Part shown: positions 31,975 to 42,160 of the stretch, piece by piece | Layout of the letters: every line of letters starts with the position of its first letter | Numbering within the stretch: position 1 is the stretch's first letter | NCBI GenBank assembly: GCA_027475525.1 | Contig: JAMWFC010000090.1 | Coordinates: forward strand, 1,674,001-1,738,000 | DNA: 64,000 nt | DNA from: Macrolepiota albuminosa | Taxonomy: Eukaryota > Basidiomycota > Agaricomycetes > Agaricales > Agaricaceae | Reading direction: 5' to 3' | Made by a program: the position numbers and the translations under genes | The notes under the pieces: generated by a model | What the model was told of the DNA's origin: nothing | The model's database searches: none | What the model saw: the letters and a program-made list of their open reading frames with translations, nothing else

Positions 31975-34900
31975 TTACGCGCGTTTTGCTAGCTGCTGAG
32001 GGTGTTTCACGCCCTGCAGCTCTAGATACCTATCCATCGCTGCAAGGTCTTTGCAGTTTACTAGCGGTTCCCAGGTAGTATCACCTAAGCTCCACCTTAC
32101 CTCGAATTCGAGGCTTCCCCTTGTCCAACGATGACCTATCAGGTCATCTACGAACCACTCCTGGTCATTACCAGTTCCAAAATCATACGGCTCCGGAGTT
32201 GCTCGATTAGGAAAGAGCGCATCACTACTGGCCATATACGGTCGCAATAGCGACACATGAAATTTGGGGACTATCCTTCGCGCTTGCAGCGCATGGGGTA
32301 GTTCCAGCACGTAGTTAGACGTGCTTGGCTCCGCTTCAAGGACCTTATACGGTCCAATCCACTTTGGACACAACTTACTCGCTCTGCCTTTCGGCAGGTT
32401 TAGGTTCTTCGTAGAAAGGTACACTAGGTTCCCTTTCCCGATGTCTGGTTCCTCGCGTCTGCGATTATTCGCATGTTTGGTTTGCCAGACGTGCGATTCT
32501 ATAATCGCATCATGGGCATCTGCCAGATTCCTTAGCGCGTTGCGCGCAAACTGCTTGACTCCCACATGAATAACTTCGTCCGTACGAAGTTCACGAATCA
32601 TGGATGGCATGTAGCCATTGTTGAGTTCAAAGGGTGAGTACCCTGTGGTTTCCGATATACTCACGTTTATCGCGAATTCCACGAGTGGACATCTATCCAC
32701 CCAGTCCTTCTGATCAGGACGTACGAACGCTTGCAAGATTTGCGCGATATTTCTATTCGCACGTTCCGTTTGACCATCCGTTTGCGGATGAAACGATGTC
32801 GACATGAGCAACTTTGCTCCTAGCAGCTTGTGCAACTCCTTCCACCATTTGGAAGTAAACTTAGCATCTCGATCGCTCACGATCGAGCTGGGCAGTCCAT
32901 GAAGACGTACTATCTCCTTGAGATAGATCCACGACAAGTCTGACGCGGTCATGGTGGTTCTCACCGGAATGAGATGGACCATACTGGTCATTCTGCAGAT
33001 CACTACCCACAGGTAGTTAAAGCCTTTCGACTCGGGGAACGGACCTATAAAGTCCATCCCAATCGAATCCCAAGGTTTGACCGGGATGGGTAGCAAATGC
33101 AGCTTTCCCGGTGGCTTCAAAGTCGACACTTTCGACTGTTGACATAGCTCGCATGTCGAGCAGAATTGGCTCGTCTCTTTGGCCATTTGCGGCCACCAGT
33201 ACCAGCGTCGCACATAGTCCAGCGTTTTCTGAGTTCCGAAGTGGCCCACTACTCTATGGGCCTGGTCCAGGATAGTCGTAATCAACGACCTCTCCCGGGG
33301 AATGCAGATGACTTTGGACCCCGTGGGTCTGGTAAGGTAGACAAGCTGCTGCTCCGTCCTGAAGCGCGGATGCGCTTGGATATTGTTCAGAATCTCTACG
33401 AAGAGATTATCATCCTTGTATCCTTGCTGGATACGTGTGCGGAATTGCGCATTGCCTAAGTCGGCCGGTGCAGGCGTATGGTCCTGTGACTCCAGCGCTT
33501 GCTGGAGCGTCATATCAGTACCTCTCATAGGCGCCTCTTGCCTCGTCTCTTTCCTTGGCTGAGGGGCCTCATGGTCCACTAGCACCTGAGCTTTGATATC
33601 GCAAGTCTCTCGCTGCTCCTGCAGTCGCTTACTGCGACGTGTTTCCTGCGCTCGCATGGCGTGTAACTCGACCCTATGTTCCCTGATTTCATGGAATCGA
33701 TGCAGAGGCAAATCCTCGCCTTCTGGGTCAATACGTTTGTCCGCCTGGACATAGTCATGCGCGTCATGGACGTCATCTTGAGTATCACTCTCGAAATATC
33801 GAGATAGGCAATCCGCCACTTTGTTCAATTCACCTTTTACATAGGTGATGTCGAACTGGTACCGTGACATGTAGTCGATCCAGCGACGTTGTCGCGGAGA
33901 CAGGTGCACCTGAGTCTTAAAGAACTCTAGTGCTTTGTGATCCGTGATAATATGGATCTTATATCCCATCAGTTTATCCTCCCACTTTAGGAGGGCTTCC
34001 AGTATTGCGAGTGTTTCTAACTCGTGCACAGCATAATTCTGCTGAGCAGCAGTGAATTTACGGGACATAAATCCCGCTGGTCGGCAAGTCTGCCATGTTT
34101 TACCCTGGCCAAACATGGCCCCAACCCCAGTCTTCGACGCATCGCAAATGAGCCAGATGGGCTCGTCGATGTGTGGGTCAATTGGCCGGATGACCGGCGT
34201 TTTCGCGCATATGCGCTTAATCATCTCAAAACACCGCTGATGCAGCGGTCTCCAATGAAACGGTGACCCATTCTGGGTCATGGCCATAAGTGGCCCAGTG
34301 TATGCAGTGACGTCTGGCAAGAAATTGCCAATATAGTTCACCAGTCCGACAAATCGTTGGATATCATTATATGTGCGTGGAGTACGCCACTCTCGGATTC
34401 GGTCGAGCTTATCCGTATCAGGATGAATGCCCTTCTCATCAATGACGTGACCAAGACAATCTATACTCGTTGCGTACAACTCGCACTTCTTCCATTTGAG
34501 ATAGAGGCTGGCCTTCCGTAGTCGTTCAAATACAACTCGTAGGTGCTGCTCATGCTCCTCAATGGAGTCAGAAAATATGAATATATTGTCTAAATAGACG
34601 TGCATAAACTTCCCGATTACATCTCGGAAGATTGAGGTCATTAACCTCTGAAATGTCGCCGGTGCATTACAATCACCAATCTGCATGATGTTACTCACGA
34701 ACGTCCCCATCAGGGACGAGAACAGTGTCTTCGGTATATCCTCCTCGCGGATGCGAACCTGTTCATACGCGTCTGTGAGGTCGATTTTCGACCGATACTT
34801 CGCTGTCGCGACATCTTCTCGTATTACTTCCTGATCTGGAAGAGGTGTTACATCCTTGACGGTATTATCATTGCGCTGTCGCGCATCCAATGCCGTCCGC

Positions 34901-35349
34901 AACATTCCATCCTTCTTGGGGATACAAAGCAATGGTGCAGCTTGCACCGCTGGTCGTGGTTCCCACCACTTCGCGTTTATGTATCTATTCGTCTTTTCAC
35001 GAAGTTGATCCTGAAGTGCTCGCGGGCAGCGAGGCAAATGATACTTGTACTGCTTGTTATCGTCAATGAGGTTGATCTCATGATTAACCTCCCGCCATGG
35101 AGGAAGCTCCTCCTTCGTTCCATTGACGATATCAGCGAACTCCCGTTGCCATTGCTGGCGCAATCGAGGAATATCCTCCTCTGTAAGGCTCAACGCCTTG
35201 CCTTTTCCTTTGGCTACGCGTGCTATATGCAGCTGAACCTTTGGTTCAAATCGCTCCCGTAAGGCACGTACGTGCTCCTCTGTGAGATCTCCTGGATTCA
35301 ACCTTACAACCGGTTGTTTTCTCGTCGTACTCGCCGAACGACTGCACAC
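31975..35349 (-). CDS. pol: gypsy-2 pol: RT, RNase H, integrase, chromodomain-like tail
   Basis: About 1124 codons in one frame. RT: YRSKIDLTDAYEQVRI, FQRLMTSIFRD and HVYLDNIFIFSDS. RNase H: LICDASKTGVGAMFGQG and FTAAQQNYAVHELETLAI. Integrase: H-x4-H...C-x2-C (CSTCELCQQ), core IGMDFIGPF, SDRDAKFTSKWWKE and HPQTDGQTERANR with the D-D-E set present. The C-terminus GRASKLCPKWIGPYKV and IGHRWTRGSLEFEVRWSLGD...TWEPLVNC is a chromodomain-like end, so this is a chromovirus-type Gypsy element. The polymerase box is Y-L-D-N: the second catalytic Asp is AAT (34585-34587), one CG-to-CA change from GAT. The link to the upstream protease frame near 35330 needs a frameshift. Confidence 0.93.
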   Translation of the reverse strand: MCSRSASTTRKQPVVRLNPGDLTEEHVRALRERFEPKVQLHIARVAKGKGKALSLTEEDIPRLRQQWQREFADIVNGTKEELPPWREVNHEINLIDDNKQYKYHLPRCPRALQDQLREKTNRYINAKWWEPRPAVQAAPLLCIPKKDGMLRTALDARQRNDNTVKDVTPLPDQEVIREDVATAKYRSKIDLTDAYEQVRIREEDIPKTLFSSLMGTFVSNIMQIGDCNAPATFQRLMTSIFRDVIGKFMHVYLDNIFIFSDSIEEHEQHLRVVFERLRKASLYLKWKKCELYATSIDCLGHVIDEKGIHPDTDKLDRIREWRTPRTYNDIQRFVGLVNYIGNFLPDVTAYTGPLMAMTQNGSPFHWRPLHQRCFEMIKRICAKTPVIRPIDPHIDEPIWLICDASKTGVGAMFGQGKTWQTCRPAGFMSRKFTAAQQNYAVHELETLAILEALLKWEDKLMGYKIHIITDHKALEFFKTQVHLSPRQRRWIDYMSRYQFDITYVKGELNKVADCLSRYFESDTQDDVHDAHDYVQADKRIDPEGEDLPLHRFHEIREHRVELHAMRAQETRRSKRLQEQRETCDIKAQVLVDHEAPQPRKETRQEAPMRGTDMTLQQALESQDHTPAPADLGNAQFRTRIQQGYKDDNLFVEILNNIQAHPRFRTEQQLVYLTRPTGSKVICIPRERSLITTILDQAHRVVGHFGTQKTLDYVRRWYWWPQMAKETSQFCSTCELCQQSKVSTLKPPGKLHLLPIPVKPWDSIGMDFIGPFPESKGFNYLWVVICRMTSMVHLIPVRTTMTASDLSWIYLKEIVRLHGLPSSIVSDRDAKFTSKWWKELHKLLGAKLLMSTSFHPQTDGQTERANRNIAQILQAFVRPDQKDWVDRCPLVEFAINVSISETTGYSPFELNNGYMPSMIRELRTDEVIHVGVKQFARNALRNLADAHDAIIESHVWQTKHANNRRREEPDIGKGNLVYLSTKNLNLPKGRASKLCPKWIGPYKVLEAEPSTSNYVLELPHALQARRIVPKFHVSLLRPYMASSDALFPNRATPEPYDFGTGNDQEWFVDDLIGHRWTRGSLEFEVRWSLGDTTWEPLVNCKDLAAMDRYLELQGVKHPQQLAKRA

Positions 35350-35520
35350 TCCTCACCTTCAGCGAGAATCCGTCAAATACGATATCCAATGTTTCGGATA
35401 TCTCGTCCTCTCGTGCATGACGGTACACTTCTCCCGTCTGGGTCGCTTGCCCACTTCCCATAGCCTGCGTCACCATTGACGCTACCAACTCGTTCCACTC
35501 CCGTGGCATTCGTGGGTCAT

Positions 35521-35674
35521 ACGCCCATTGCACTCCTGGCCGAGGCACTGGTCAATCCATTAGCGACCTAGTGCTACCCACAGTTCCCATCGTACTGACG
35601 CCCATTGCACTCCTGGCCGAGGCACTGGTCAATCCATTAGCGACCTAGTGCTACCCACAGTTCCCATCGTACTG
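35521..35674. repeat. 77-bp tandem duplication between gypsy-2 protease and pol
   Basis: Bases 35521-35597 recur at 35598-35674. It breaks the frame linking the protease region to pol and is probably an assembly join. Confidence 0.87.
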
Positions 35675-36894
35675 AATCCCTTGTCCTTGACGAGATCCTC
35701 CACCTTTACTCGAGAGCTAGTCGGCTGGCATTCCAGCGACTCCACCACGCGTTTACTACGCTCATTCTTGCACTGCACAGCCTGTTTAGGCTTTCCATTG
35801 GTACACCCAGTCACATCCGGGTGCTTCCCCTTCTTCAGAGTTCCTTGAAACTCTTCCTCAGTCATCAGTATAGCCGGCGAATCAGCCGGCAGGCTTTTCG
35901 GTGGGGCCTGTTCGTCCTCCACCTCCTGAACAGTCGCTCTCCTGCGACCATCTAGTCAGTTGCGCTCATCACGCCGCTTCTCAGTTGCGCGATAGCGCCT
36001 CAAACGACCATCTGTATCGTTCAACACCACTTTCTCCGCCTTCAGCGGCGTACCATTCACAACGACCATGTCGTTCACGAAATCCAGCGACACCTTGTTC
36101 TTACGCATGAACGGCGTACCGATAATCATGTCATAGCGATCAAAATTTGCTATATCCACGTATTCCTTCGTCGACGTTCCTGACGTCTTTATTTTCACCT
36201 CCGCGCCAAACTGCACCATAGCGCGACTCCCCACAGTCCCCAGCTGGAGCATCAAGGGCTCCTCCAGTTCATGAACGCAAATCGCGTTGACGTGAGCAAA
36301 CTGGGGCGTAATGCCCGTAGTGGTACTCCCGGAGTCCCACAACATCCATGCCGGGTGTCTGTTGACATCAACATACGTGACCAGGCACTCCTTCTCTTCA
36401 GGAGTATAGTGTGGCCGCTGCAACTTATTAGTTGCCTTCTGCAGGGTTACGCGTCTCATTCGGACGCGCTGATCTCCACGGCACTCCGTCAGTGCAAACA
36501 GGTGTTCCTCCTCGTCATCACGAGCATAGTAGTTGCTGTCGTACACATCCACTGCGACGTATTCATCGCCATCAATCTGGACGCTCTCAGCGTCATCCAC
36601 TTCCGACCCGTCAGCCTCTGCTTGCAGCTCCTCCTCGGTTTCCTCGACAATTTCATTGTCCTCGTCGTCACTGACAACATCGCTCGGTGCCGCAGCCGTA
36701 TGGGCCGCTCGGATGTGTGCCTTAGGAGGGGCGGGACACTCCTTAGCAAAGTGCCCGCTCCTGCCACAATTGTAGCACGCTGAGGGGTTCCCGGCAGGCC
36801 TTCTCTGGCCCACTCCTAGAACTCCAGCAGTTTTACCCGCCATACGCGCTGCAGGCACCACTACTCCTCTTGGTGCTACTTGATTCTGACCCAA
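35629..36894 (-). pseudogene. gypsy-2 CCHC zinc knuckle and aspartic protease
   Basis: A CCHC knuckle CYNCGRSGHFAKEC is followed by an acidic spacer and a protease with ADVNRHPAWMLWDSGSTT-like context (D-S-G-S kept) and DMIIGTPFMRKNKVSLDF, the expected second motif. A TGA at 35956-35958 splits an otherwise continuous frame, which carries on through ATVQEVEDEQAPPKSL to about 35629. The start overlaps the end of gag in another frame at about 36890, near a TTTTGGG run that could be a slip site or a simple indel. The protease would cleave the Gag-Pol polyprotein. Confidence 0.85.
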
Positions 36895-39455
36895 AACGGG
36901 TTGACTGTCCTCGCTGGCAATTGTCCAGCAGGTTTCGATCGAGGCCGTTGGCCTCCAGGAATTGTCTTGCGAACCACGAATCGCGGATTGCGATTGTTCT
37001 CCATCTCCGTCCGCTTGGCTAGGAAGGTTCCCACCTTCACTGCCTGACGGTTCACTGGTCCTCGGCGTGAACTACGCTGCTCATAATGGTTTGCAGTCCG
37101 TGTCGACTGCTCATAACGGATGGCATACGCCAAAAATTCAGTCACAGTGTTGACCTCCGGAGACAAGTTATCGTTGCGTATCAACGCTCTCCTCATGTCT
37201 GCGGGTATTCCGTCCAGGAATGTCTCGCGGATAGTGTATTTGTCTGGATAGACAGCCATATTCTGTGCATGACCCACCAGGTCATCATAAAAGGTCTGGA
37301 CGCCAGTCTTAGCATCATACACTGCCTTTCTAAAGGCATTGCGAGCTTCCTGCATCGTAGCAGCGTTAACGAACCGATTATACAGTCCTATCAGGACCTC
37401 TTTAAATGTCCAGTGCAATTTGTCGCGATTAATGTGGAGAACATGGCGACGGAACCAATTCCAAGCCTCTCCTTCCATAAATTTGTGTAGCACGAATATC
37501 CTTTCCTGGTCCATGTTGTCTCCACCATAGCAGCAGGCTGCGAGGTGGTAGCACACGTCCATGGCCCAGTCCTCCAGTTGCGAGAACCTATGTCCTCCAG
37601 CATACGCACGTATGTGCTTACCATCGGATTTACGGGGGCTTACCCCAGCAGGGAACTTAAATCTGACTCCAAGAGAGTCATCCACCAGACGAGTGAGGCG
37701 GTCATGCATATGATCCATATGGATCCTGACCGCTTCATTCATTCCCAGCGTAGTTTCACGCAAATCATGAGGTGCGGGCATCAAAAATGCCCGAGGACTG
37801 CGAAACAGGTGCTCATTGACCACTCTTTCCGGCCATGCGGTGGGCTGTTGCCTCACTTGTTGCTCTGCTGGTAATCCACCAGCCTGCCTGCCCCTGTCAC
37901 GACGATTATTATTGTCCTGATCGTCATTCCTACGATCACGATCTCCACCGTCGTGATTGCGACGATTTGGCTCCCTCCGTTCGTAGTGACCACTACTGTC
38001 GTCACTACCACCCGGATCTCTGTCCGGTTCGGCAGTCCGAGCCGCGAATTGTCACCGCATGTCATCGACAGGCGTTACGCCCTCACGCCCTTCAAAGACT
38101 ACCCTCTGGTCGTCAATGAACGACTCACCATGATCGCGCAAGTCCTGGTTGCGTATCCTTTGGTAATTGACGCGTTCATTCCAGTTGTCCACTAGGTGGA
38201 CGCATCGCACTACGCGTTGTGGTCGCGTTCGCTCCTCAAGAATGTGGACTTTGTCCACCTCTTCCTTGATTGTAACTTGCTTACGAGGTGTCTTAACCTC
38301 CTGCACTGCAAGTGCTGCCTCTGGCTCTGCTGGAGTCGTCGTTACAGTCTCCACCTCAGACAATGCCTGCTGAGGCACTCCGCTAACAATGCGTTGACGG
38401 TTTGCGGCGTTCTGGCGCCGAATGTAGTCTTGCTGAGACTCATCAGCCTGACAAGGCGCATTGAGCAATTCCATCGCGTCCGCGATTAGTGGCGCTCGTC
38501 TGCGCACACTCATCTCACATTCTACGGAGTCGGCTGGAGTAGCCGTTGAGACTGCTGACCCTCGCGCCGCTTTGCGCTTAAGGTATTCCACTACTTCGAG
38601 TTCGAAGATGCGCACAAACAATTCGATATATTCACTCGAATCTGCACGGGGTACATCGTGGCTCCTAGCCGCCAGCAACTGTAAGTGCTTCACTACATAA
38701 AGCTGAAGACGCTTTCGCGTCGATTCCTTCACGACCGCCGGATATCGGTCCAATACTAGCTGCAACTGGATAGATAAGGTCGAATGCGACCTTTTGCTTT
38801 CCTCATCATCTGAGGACTCCAACTCGGACTCTAAGTCCATAACTCTCCTGAGGCCGTCATGCCTCACTTGCGGCTGTTTGCCGGCTCGTCGGTGCAACTC
38901 TGGACTTCCAGGCGTTGTTAACGCCTTGTCCAACCTTACGACATTGTCGTCTTCCCTACTGACCACTATTGCTGGTCCTTGCTTCTGTACTTGTGTCGTC
39001 AACGACGACGGTCCCGGTTCAGTGGCAGCATTGGCCACATATTCCAAATGCCGTTCCGTAGGTGCAGTCCGGAATGGGGTGCTATGCGCAAACGCGCTGC
39101 CTTGTACCAATTCCGAGTACTGGGTAACGTCCGGTTGACCCTCCGAGGGAGCTGAAGAGCTCTCGGGCAATACCGGATACATCAGTGAGGGCATTTGGCT
39201 CGCTGGCAGCGACACTCCTGAGACCGTGGATCTATCTCCTGGTTTTCCACCAGGTCGTACAATGGATATCATCCGTGATACGGATAGCCCACCAGGCATT
39301 CCATAGCTCGCGCTGACATCGCGAGGAGTCTTTTCGTCCCGCTTTGGCGGGGGTTGGTATGCTGACGCAGATTGCGTCTTCACAGCCTGAAGCACAGGTA
39401 AGTCACCTGCGTCTGCAGCTGAGAACGGAGGATCCGGATCAAGAGAGCCAGTCAT
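36876..39455 (-). pseudogene. gag: gypsy-2 gag
   Basis: A 467-codon frame (39455-38052) and a 326-codon frame (37856-36876) are in the same phase and separated by a TGA at 38052-38054, so this is one gag broken once. The first half starts MTGSLDPDPPFSAADAGD and is Pro/Ser-rich with a helical stretch (QLQLVLDRYPAVVKESTRKR). The second half has a retrotrans-gag-type capsid: SQLEDWAMDVCYHLAACC, FMEGEAWNWFRRHVL, TFKEVLIGLYNRFVN, QTFYDDLVGHAQNM and FLDGIPADMRRAL. A 1-nt frame change leads into the zinc knuckle frame. Confidence 0.88.
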
Positions 39456-39566
39456 GGAAGCACGTTTTCAGCGTGATGCCAACAGAGAATCAAGAGGTTT
39501 TGATGAAAGTTGCCTAGTCGGTAACAAGCCTAGAGTCTAAAGCCGATAGCAGAAGATTTAAAAAAA

Positions 39567-39742
39567 TGTAACCGGAGTTACGAGTTAGAACTATCCTGTG
39601 TGTATCACACAAGTGCTAAATCAGACCGCAGTATCGGATTGACTAGTACTTAGAGTGAAAACAAGATGTTATCTTACGTAATACTCTACTAAATGATTAT
39701 AGCGTCGTTGACGCTGATGGTAATACGGCTGAGTCCGTTACA
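39567..39742 (-). repeat. gypsy-2 LTR (5' LTR in coding orientation)
   Basis: 176 bp with the same termini as its partner; followed by CTCTG (39743-39747), after which the Helitron-like frame resumes. Confidence 0.93.
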
Positions 39743-39747
39743 CTCTG

Positions 39748-40068
39748 CTTGTGAGCAGAAGAAATGTTCAGTGTGCATTAGAATGGCTTAAACTTAACCA
39801 TTCTTCATATAGCAATCTGAAAATATCGTACAGCAATTTAGAGAAATATCCTGAAGATGTTCCTCCTGTGTCCGTTGTTCATCGCCAAAGTGCTGACGAG
39901 GCTGGTACAATAGACCCACCAGTACATGAAGATAATAAAGATTCTGGTGTCCACGCGGGCGACTGCCCCTTTGTTGTCCACGGCCTCACCAGGGATGCTT
40001 TATCAGCCAAGACTACGGACGAACTTAAAGGACTTGCAATGCAGCATTGGATGTCTAACGGAAAAGCT
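39748..40068 (+). pseudogene. Helitron-like DUF6570 protein, continuation after gypsy-2, cut by gap
   Basis: The frame interrupted at 28157 continues with NVQCALEWLKLNHSSYSNLK, then YPEDVPPVSVVHRQSADE and DCPFVVHGLTRDALSA, ending KGLAMQHWMSNGKA at the gap. In fungal Helitron proteins this segment joins DUF6570 to the Helitron-like N-terminal (Rep) domain, and GKA is normally followed by the region holding YPQMFPWLFPYG. That part, with the Rep and Pif1-type helicase, is not in the window; it may lie in the unresolved gap or may be absent. Confidence 0.75.
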
Positions 40069-40168
40069 NNNNNNNNNNNNNNNNNNNNNNNNNNNNNNNN
40101 NNNNNNNNNNNNNNNNNNNNNNNNNNNNNNNNNNNNNNNNNNNNNNNNNNNNNNNNNNNNNNNNNNNN
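40069..40168. other. Scaffold gap (100 N)
   Basis: Exactly 100 N, a usual placeholder for a gap of unknown length. It interrupts the Helitron-like gene, so distance across it should not be trusted. Confidence 0.99.
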
Positions 40169-40169
40169 A

Positions 40170-41147
40170 CCTATTAAGCTACCGCAGTCTCCTAAAAGCA
40201 GATTTATTCCAGCTAAGGGCACTCAGCCCATAGTACATCCTCATCCGATACCCAGCAAAATAACCCAAAACCACAACGATGATTCACGCAACTTGAAAAT
40301 TTCGAAAAATATTATAAGCAGCGAACAGGAATTAAATATGGACATATGTGGAGGACTGATTGGAACTGAGTGGAATTCCAACAGTTGCATGTACGACGTG
40401 GTGATAACTATATTGTACAATATATGGCAAGATGACATGTCACTATGGTCAAGGAATTCCCGATTGTTTGGGACATCAATTATGCGAAGCATGGAAAGCA
40501 ACTTCTTATCAATGCACGAAAATAAAATCACGCTAGACAATGCAAGAGAGGTTTTGAGAAATCGTATGAATAATCGCAATCTGATAAACTTTTTGTATGG
40601 TGAACTAACAAGTATTCATGCTGTGATCGAAAAGTTGCTTATATGCAAGCAAAATGTATACACGTCATACATGCACTGTCCATGCGGTCATGCAATTAAC
40701 AGAAGAGCTGTTACATTAAATTTGTGTCAGATTGCCATACTAGATAATTCACAACCATCAATACAACATTTCCTAAGAAACATGGAATTTCTTACCGAAT
40801 CTCGGTGCAGAACATGCACGTCTGAATTAGTTAGAATAATGAGAACAGTATACACAGCACCAATAATGTCTTTTGATGTGGCATTGATCGACATCACAAT
40901 TAATAGATACATCGATGTGCCAGTTTATGGGTCGGGAGACAGACGATATATCATAAAAGGTATTATATATTTCGCAAACAGTCATTTTACTTGTCGATAC
41001 GTGGATTCGTCCTTGAGGGTGTGGTTCCATGATGGTTTAATTACTGGTAGAAGGTTGATTGTCGAAGAAGGCAGTCTGGATACATTGGATATACAAGTCT
41101 GTAGAGGTAGTAAAGCAACGACAGCGTTATACGTTAGAGTGTCGTGA
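40170..41147 (+). CDS. USP-like cysteine protease domain (Helitron-associated type)
   Basis: Open from the gap to a TGA at 41147. Cys box: GLIGTEWNSNSCMYDVVITI, matching the N-x-C-x-x-x-A/V nucleophile context of ubiquitin-specific proteases. Zinc-finger-like pairs CPCGH and CRTC sit in the middle. His box: YFANSHFTCRYVDSSLRVWF then HDG, fitting the H-F-x-x-R...W-x-x-x-D-G active-site end. I have seen this type of protease attached to Helitron helicases or beside them in agaricomycetes, so it may be the C-terminal domain of the gene starting at 26271, with the helicase lost in the gap. It could equally be a separate gene. If active it would cut ubiquitin-like modifiers from host proteins; that is inference. 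Confidence 0.6.
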   Translation, partial: PIKLPQSPKSRFIPAKGTQPIVHPHPIPSKITQNHNDDSRNLKISKNIISSEQELNMDICGGLIGTEWNSNSCMYDVVITILYNIWQDDMSLWSRNSRLFGTSIMRSMESNFLSMHENKITLDNAREVLRNRMNNRNLINFLYGELTSIHAVIEKLLICKQNVYTSYMHCPCGHAINRRAVTLNLCQIAILDNSQPSIQHFLRNMEFLTESRCRTCTSELVRIMRTVYTAPIMSFDVALIDITINRYIDVPVYGSGDRRYIIKGIIYFANSHFTCRYVDSSLRVWFHDGLITGRRLIVEEGSLDTLDIQVCRGSKATTALYVRVS

Positions 41148-42160
41148 TCGTACATTACCGATAGGGAGTTGTTTAGTTTGAATCAAGTCTGTGTGTTTAA
41201 GCTATAGGTTATATTGTTCAAACGACCCTTTGCAATATGAGGACAGTTCACGTGAATTTGGACGACGCAAGGTCATACGATCTTCAAAAACCATCGGCGG
41301 TCGTACATCTGAATGCTGACATAATATATATTAAACACACACGTAGTGAGTATCATTTATAATGTATTTTCATTAACTATAGCTAACTAAGGACTAAGTA
41401 GTCCATAAAAACAATCCTCGGTATACCTATCAACCGAACAAACATGTGTATTATATAAGCAGTTGGTGGGACGAACGGTTTATTTCCATATTACAGTTAT
41501 TTATTTATTTATTTTATTGGTGGTTACTCGGTAAAAGATCAGTTGATTGTGCATTCTAACGCTTATATAATATATCTTCACGTATATTAAAATTGGTTTA
41601 TTATGTAGTAATTACGAGTTTGGGCACATGATGTCCACTGCATGTTCACCTGACCAATTTTGCGACCATCCACATTACATGTTTTTTAATGCAATTGTAT
41701 ATTATGTAAGCATCTGGTGGGACGATTGATTTAATTATATTTAGTTATTTGTTTATCATGATTTTTTATAATTATTGAAGTATAAAAGGAACGAATAGTA
41801 AAATTGAATAACGAATTTATAAAAGTGATTCCGTATTATGTAATGGATTGGTTGAATGACTGTTCAGATATTACATAACAAGTACCCATATATACATTTA
41901 ATCGTTGTCATGCCACTTTGTACAAGCCTATCCAACAAGACAAACCGGTTCTACTTGTAAAAATGAGAAAAACAATTTATTTTTCTTTTTATTTTAAAAA
42001 ATGTCTAACTTTATGGTATGTTGAAACGACTTATGATACGTGTATATTTGATGTTATGTATTACTATTTTGTTTATTATATATAAGTACGTACGTAATCA
42101 TTCAGCTCTTCAATATATATTCATATACATTTACACTTGTTATTCTACTCGTATAACATC
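41148..42160. other. AT-rich non-coding stretch with a short dispersed motif
   Basis: No gene on either strand. It holds two copies (about 41452 and 41698) of a motif TATTATRTAAGC...GGTGGGACGA...TTTA, with a third related copy at about 42960. It may include the terminal region of the Helitron-like element, but I cannot fix an end. Confidence 0.45.

Larger units (their letters stand above)
28158..39742 (-). mobile_element. gypsy-2: Ty3/Gypsy LTR retrotransposon inserted in the Helitron-like gene
   Basis: 11,585 bp, two 176-bp LTRs with inverted tips TGTAAC...GTTACA, flanked by the 5-bp target duplication CTCTG (28153-28157, 39743-39747). Minus-strand order: gag, CCHC/protease, RT-RNase H-integrase, then a long extra ORF. 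A polypurine tract (TTGGGGGGTA in coding sense) abuts the LTR at 28334. Next to the other LTR I see T-rich TTTTTTAAATC in coding sense and no TGG-type primer site, so the priming mode is open. LTRs differ at three positions (about 1.7 percent), indicating a recent insertion. Two in-frame TGA stops, frame shifts and a Y-L-D-N polymerase box suggest that this copy is inactive. Confidence 0.93.

Noticed and set aside
35521..35674. 77-bp duplications as biological minisatellites or target duplications
   Set aside because: Identical period in unrelated sequences, exactly two copies each and restriction to repeats point to assembly overlap.
8669..38054. In-frame TGA as recoded codon (Sec, Trp code or programmed readthrough)
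   Set aside because: HUS1, Maf and other clean genes here use TGA as the true stop, the TGA sites fall in dead elements at unrelated positions, and CpG decay explains them.
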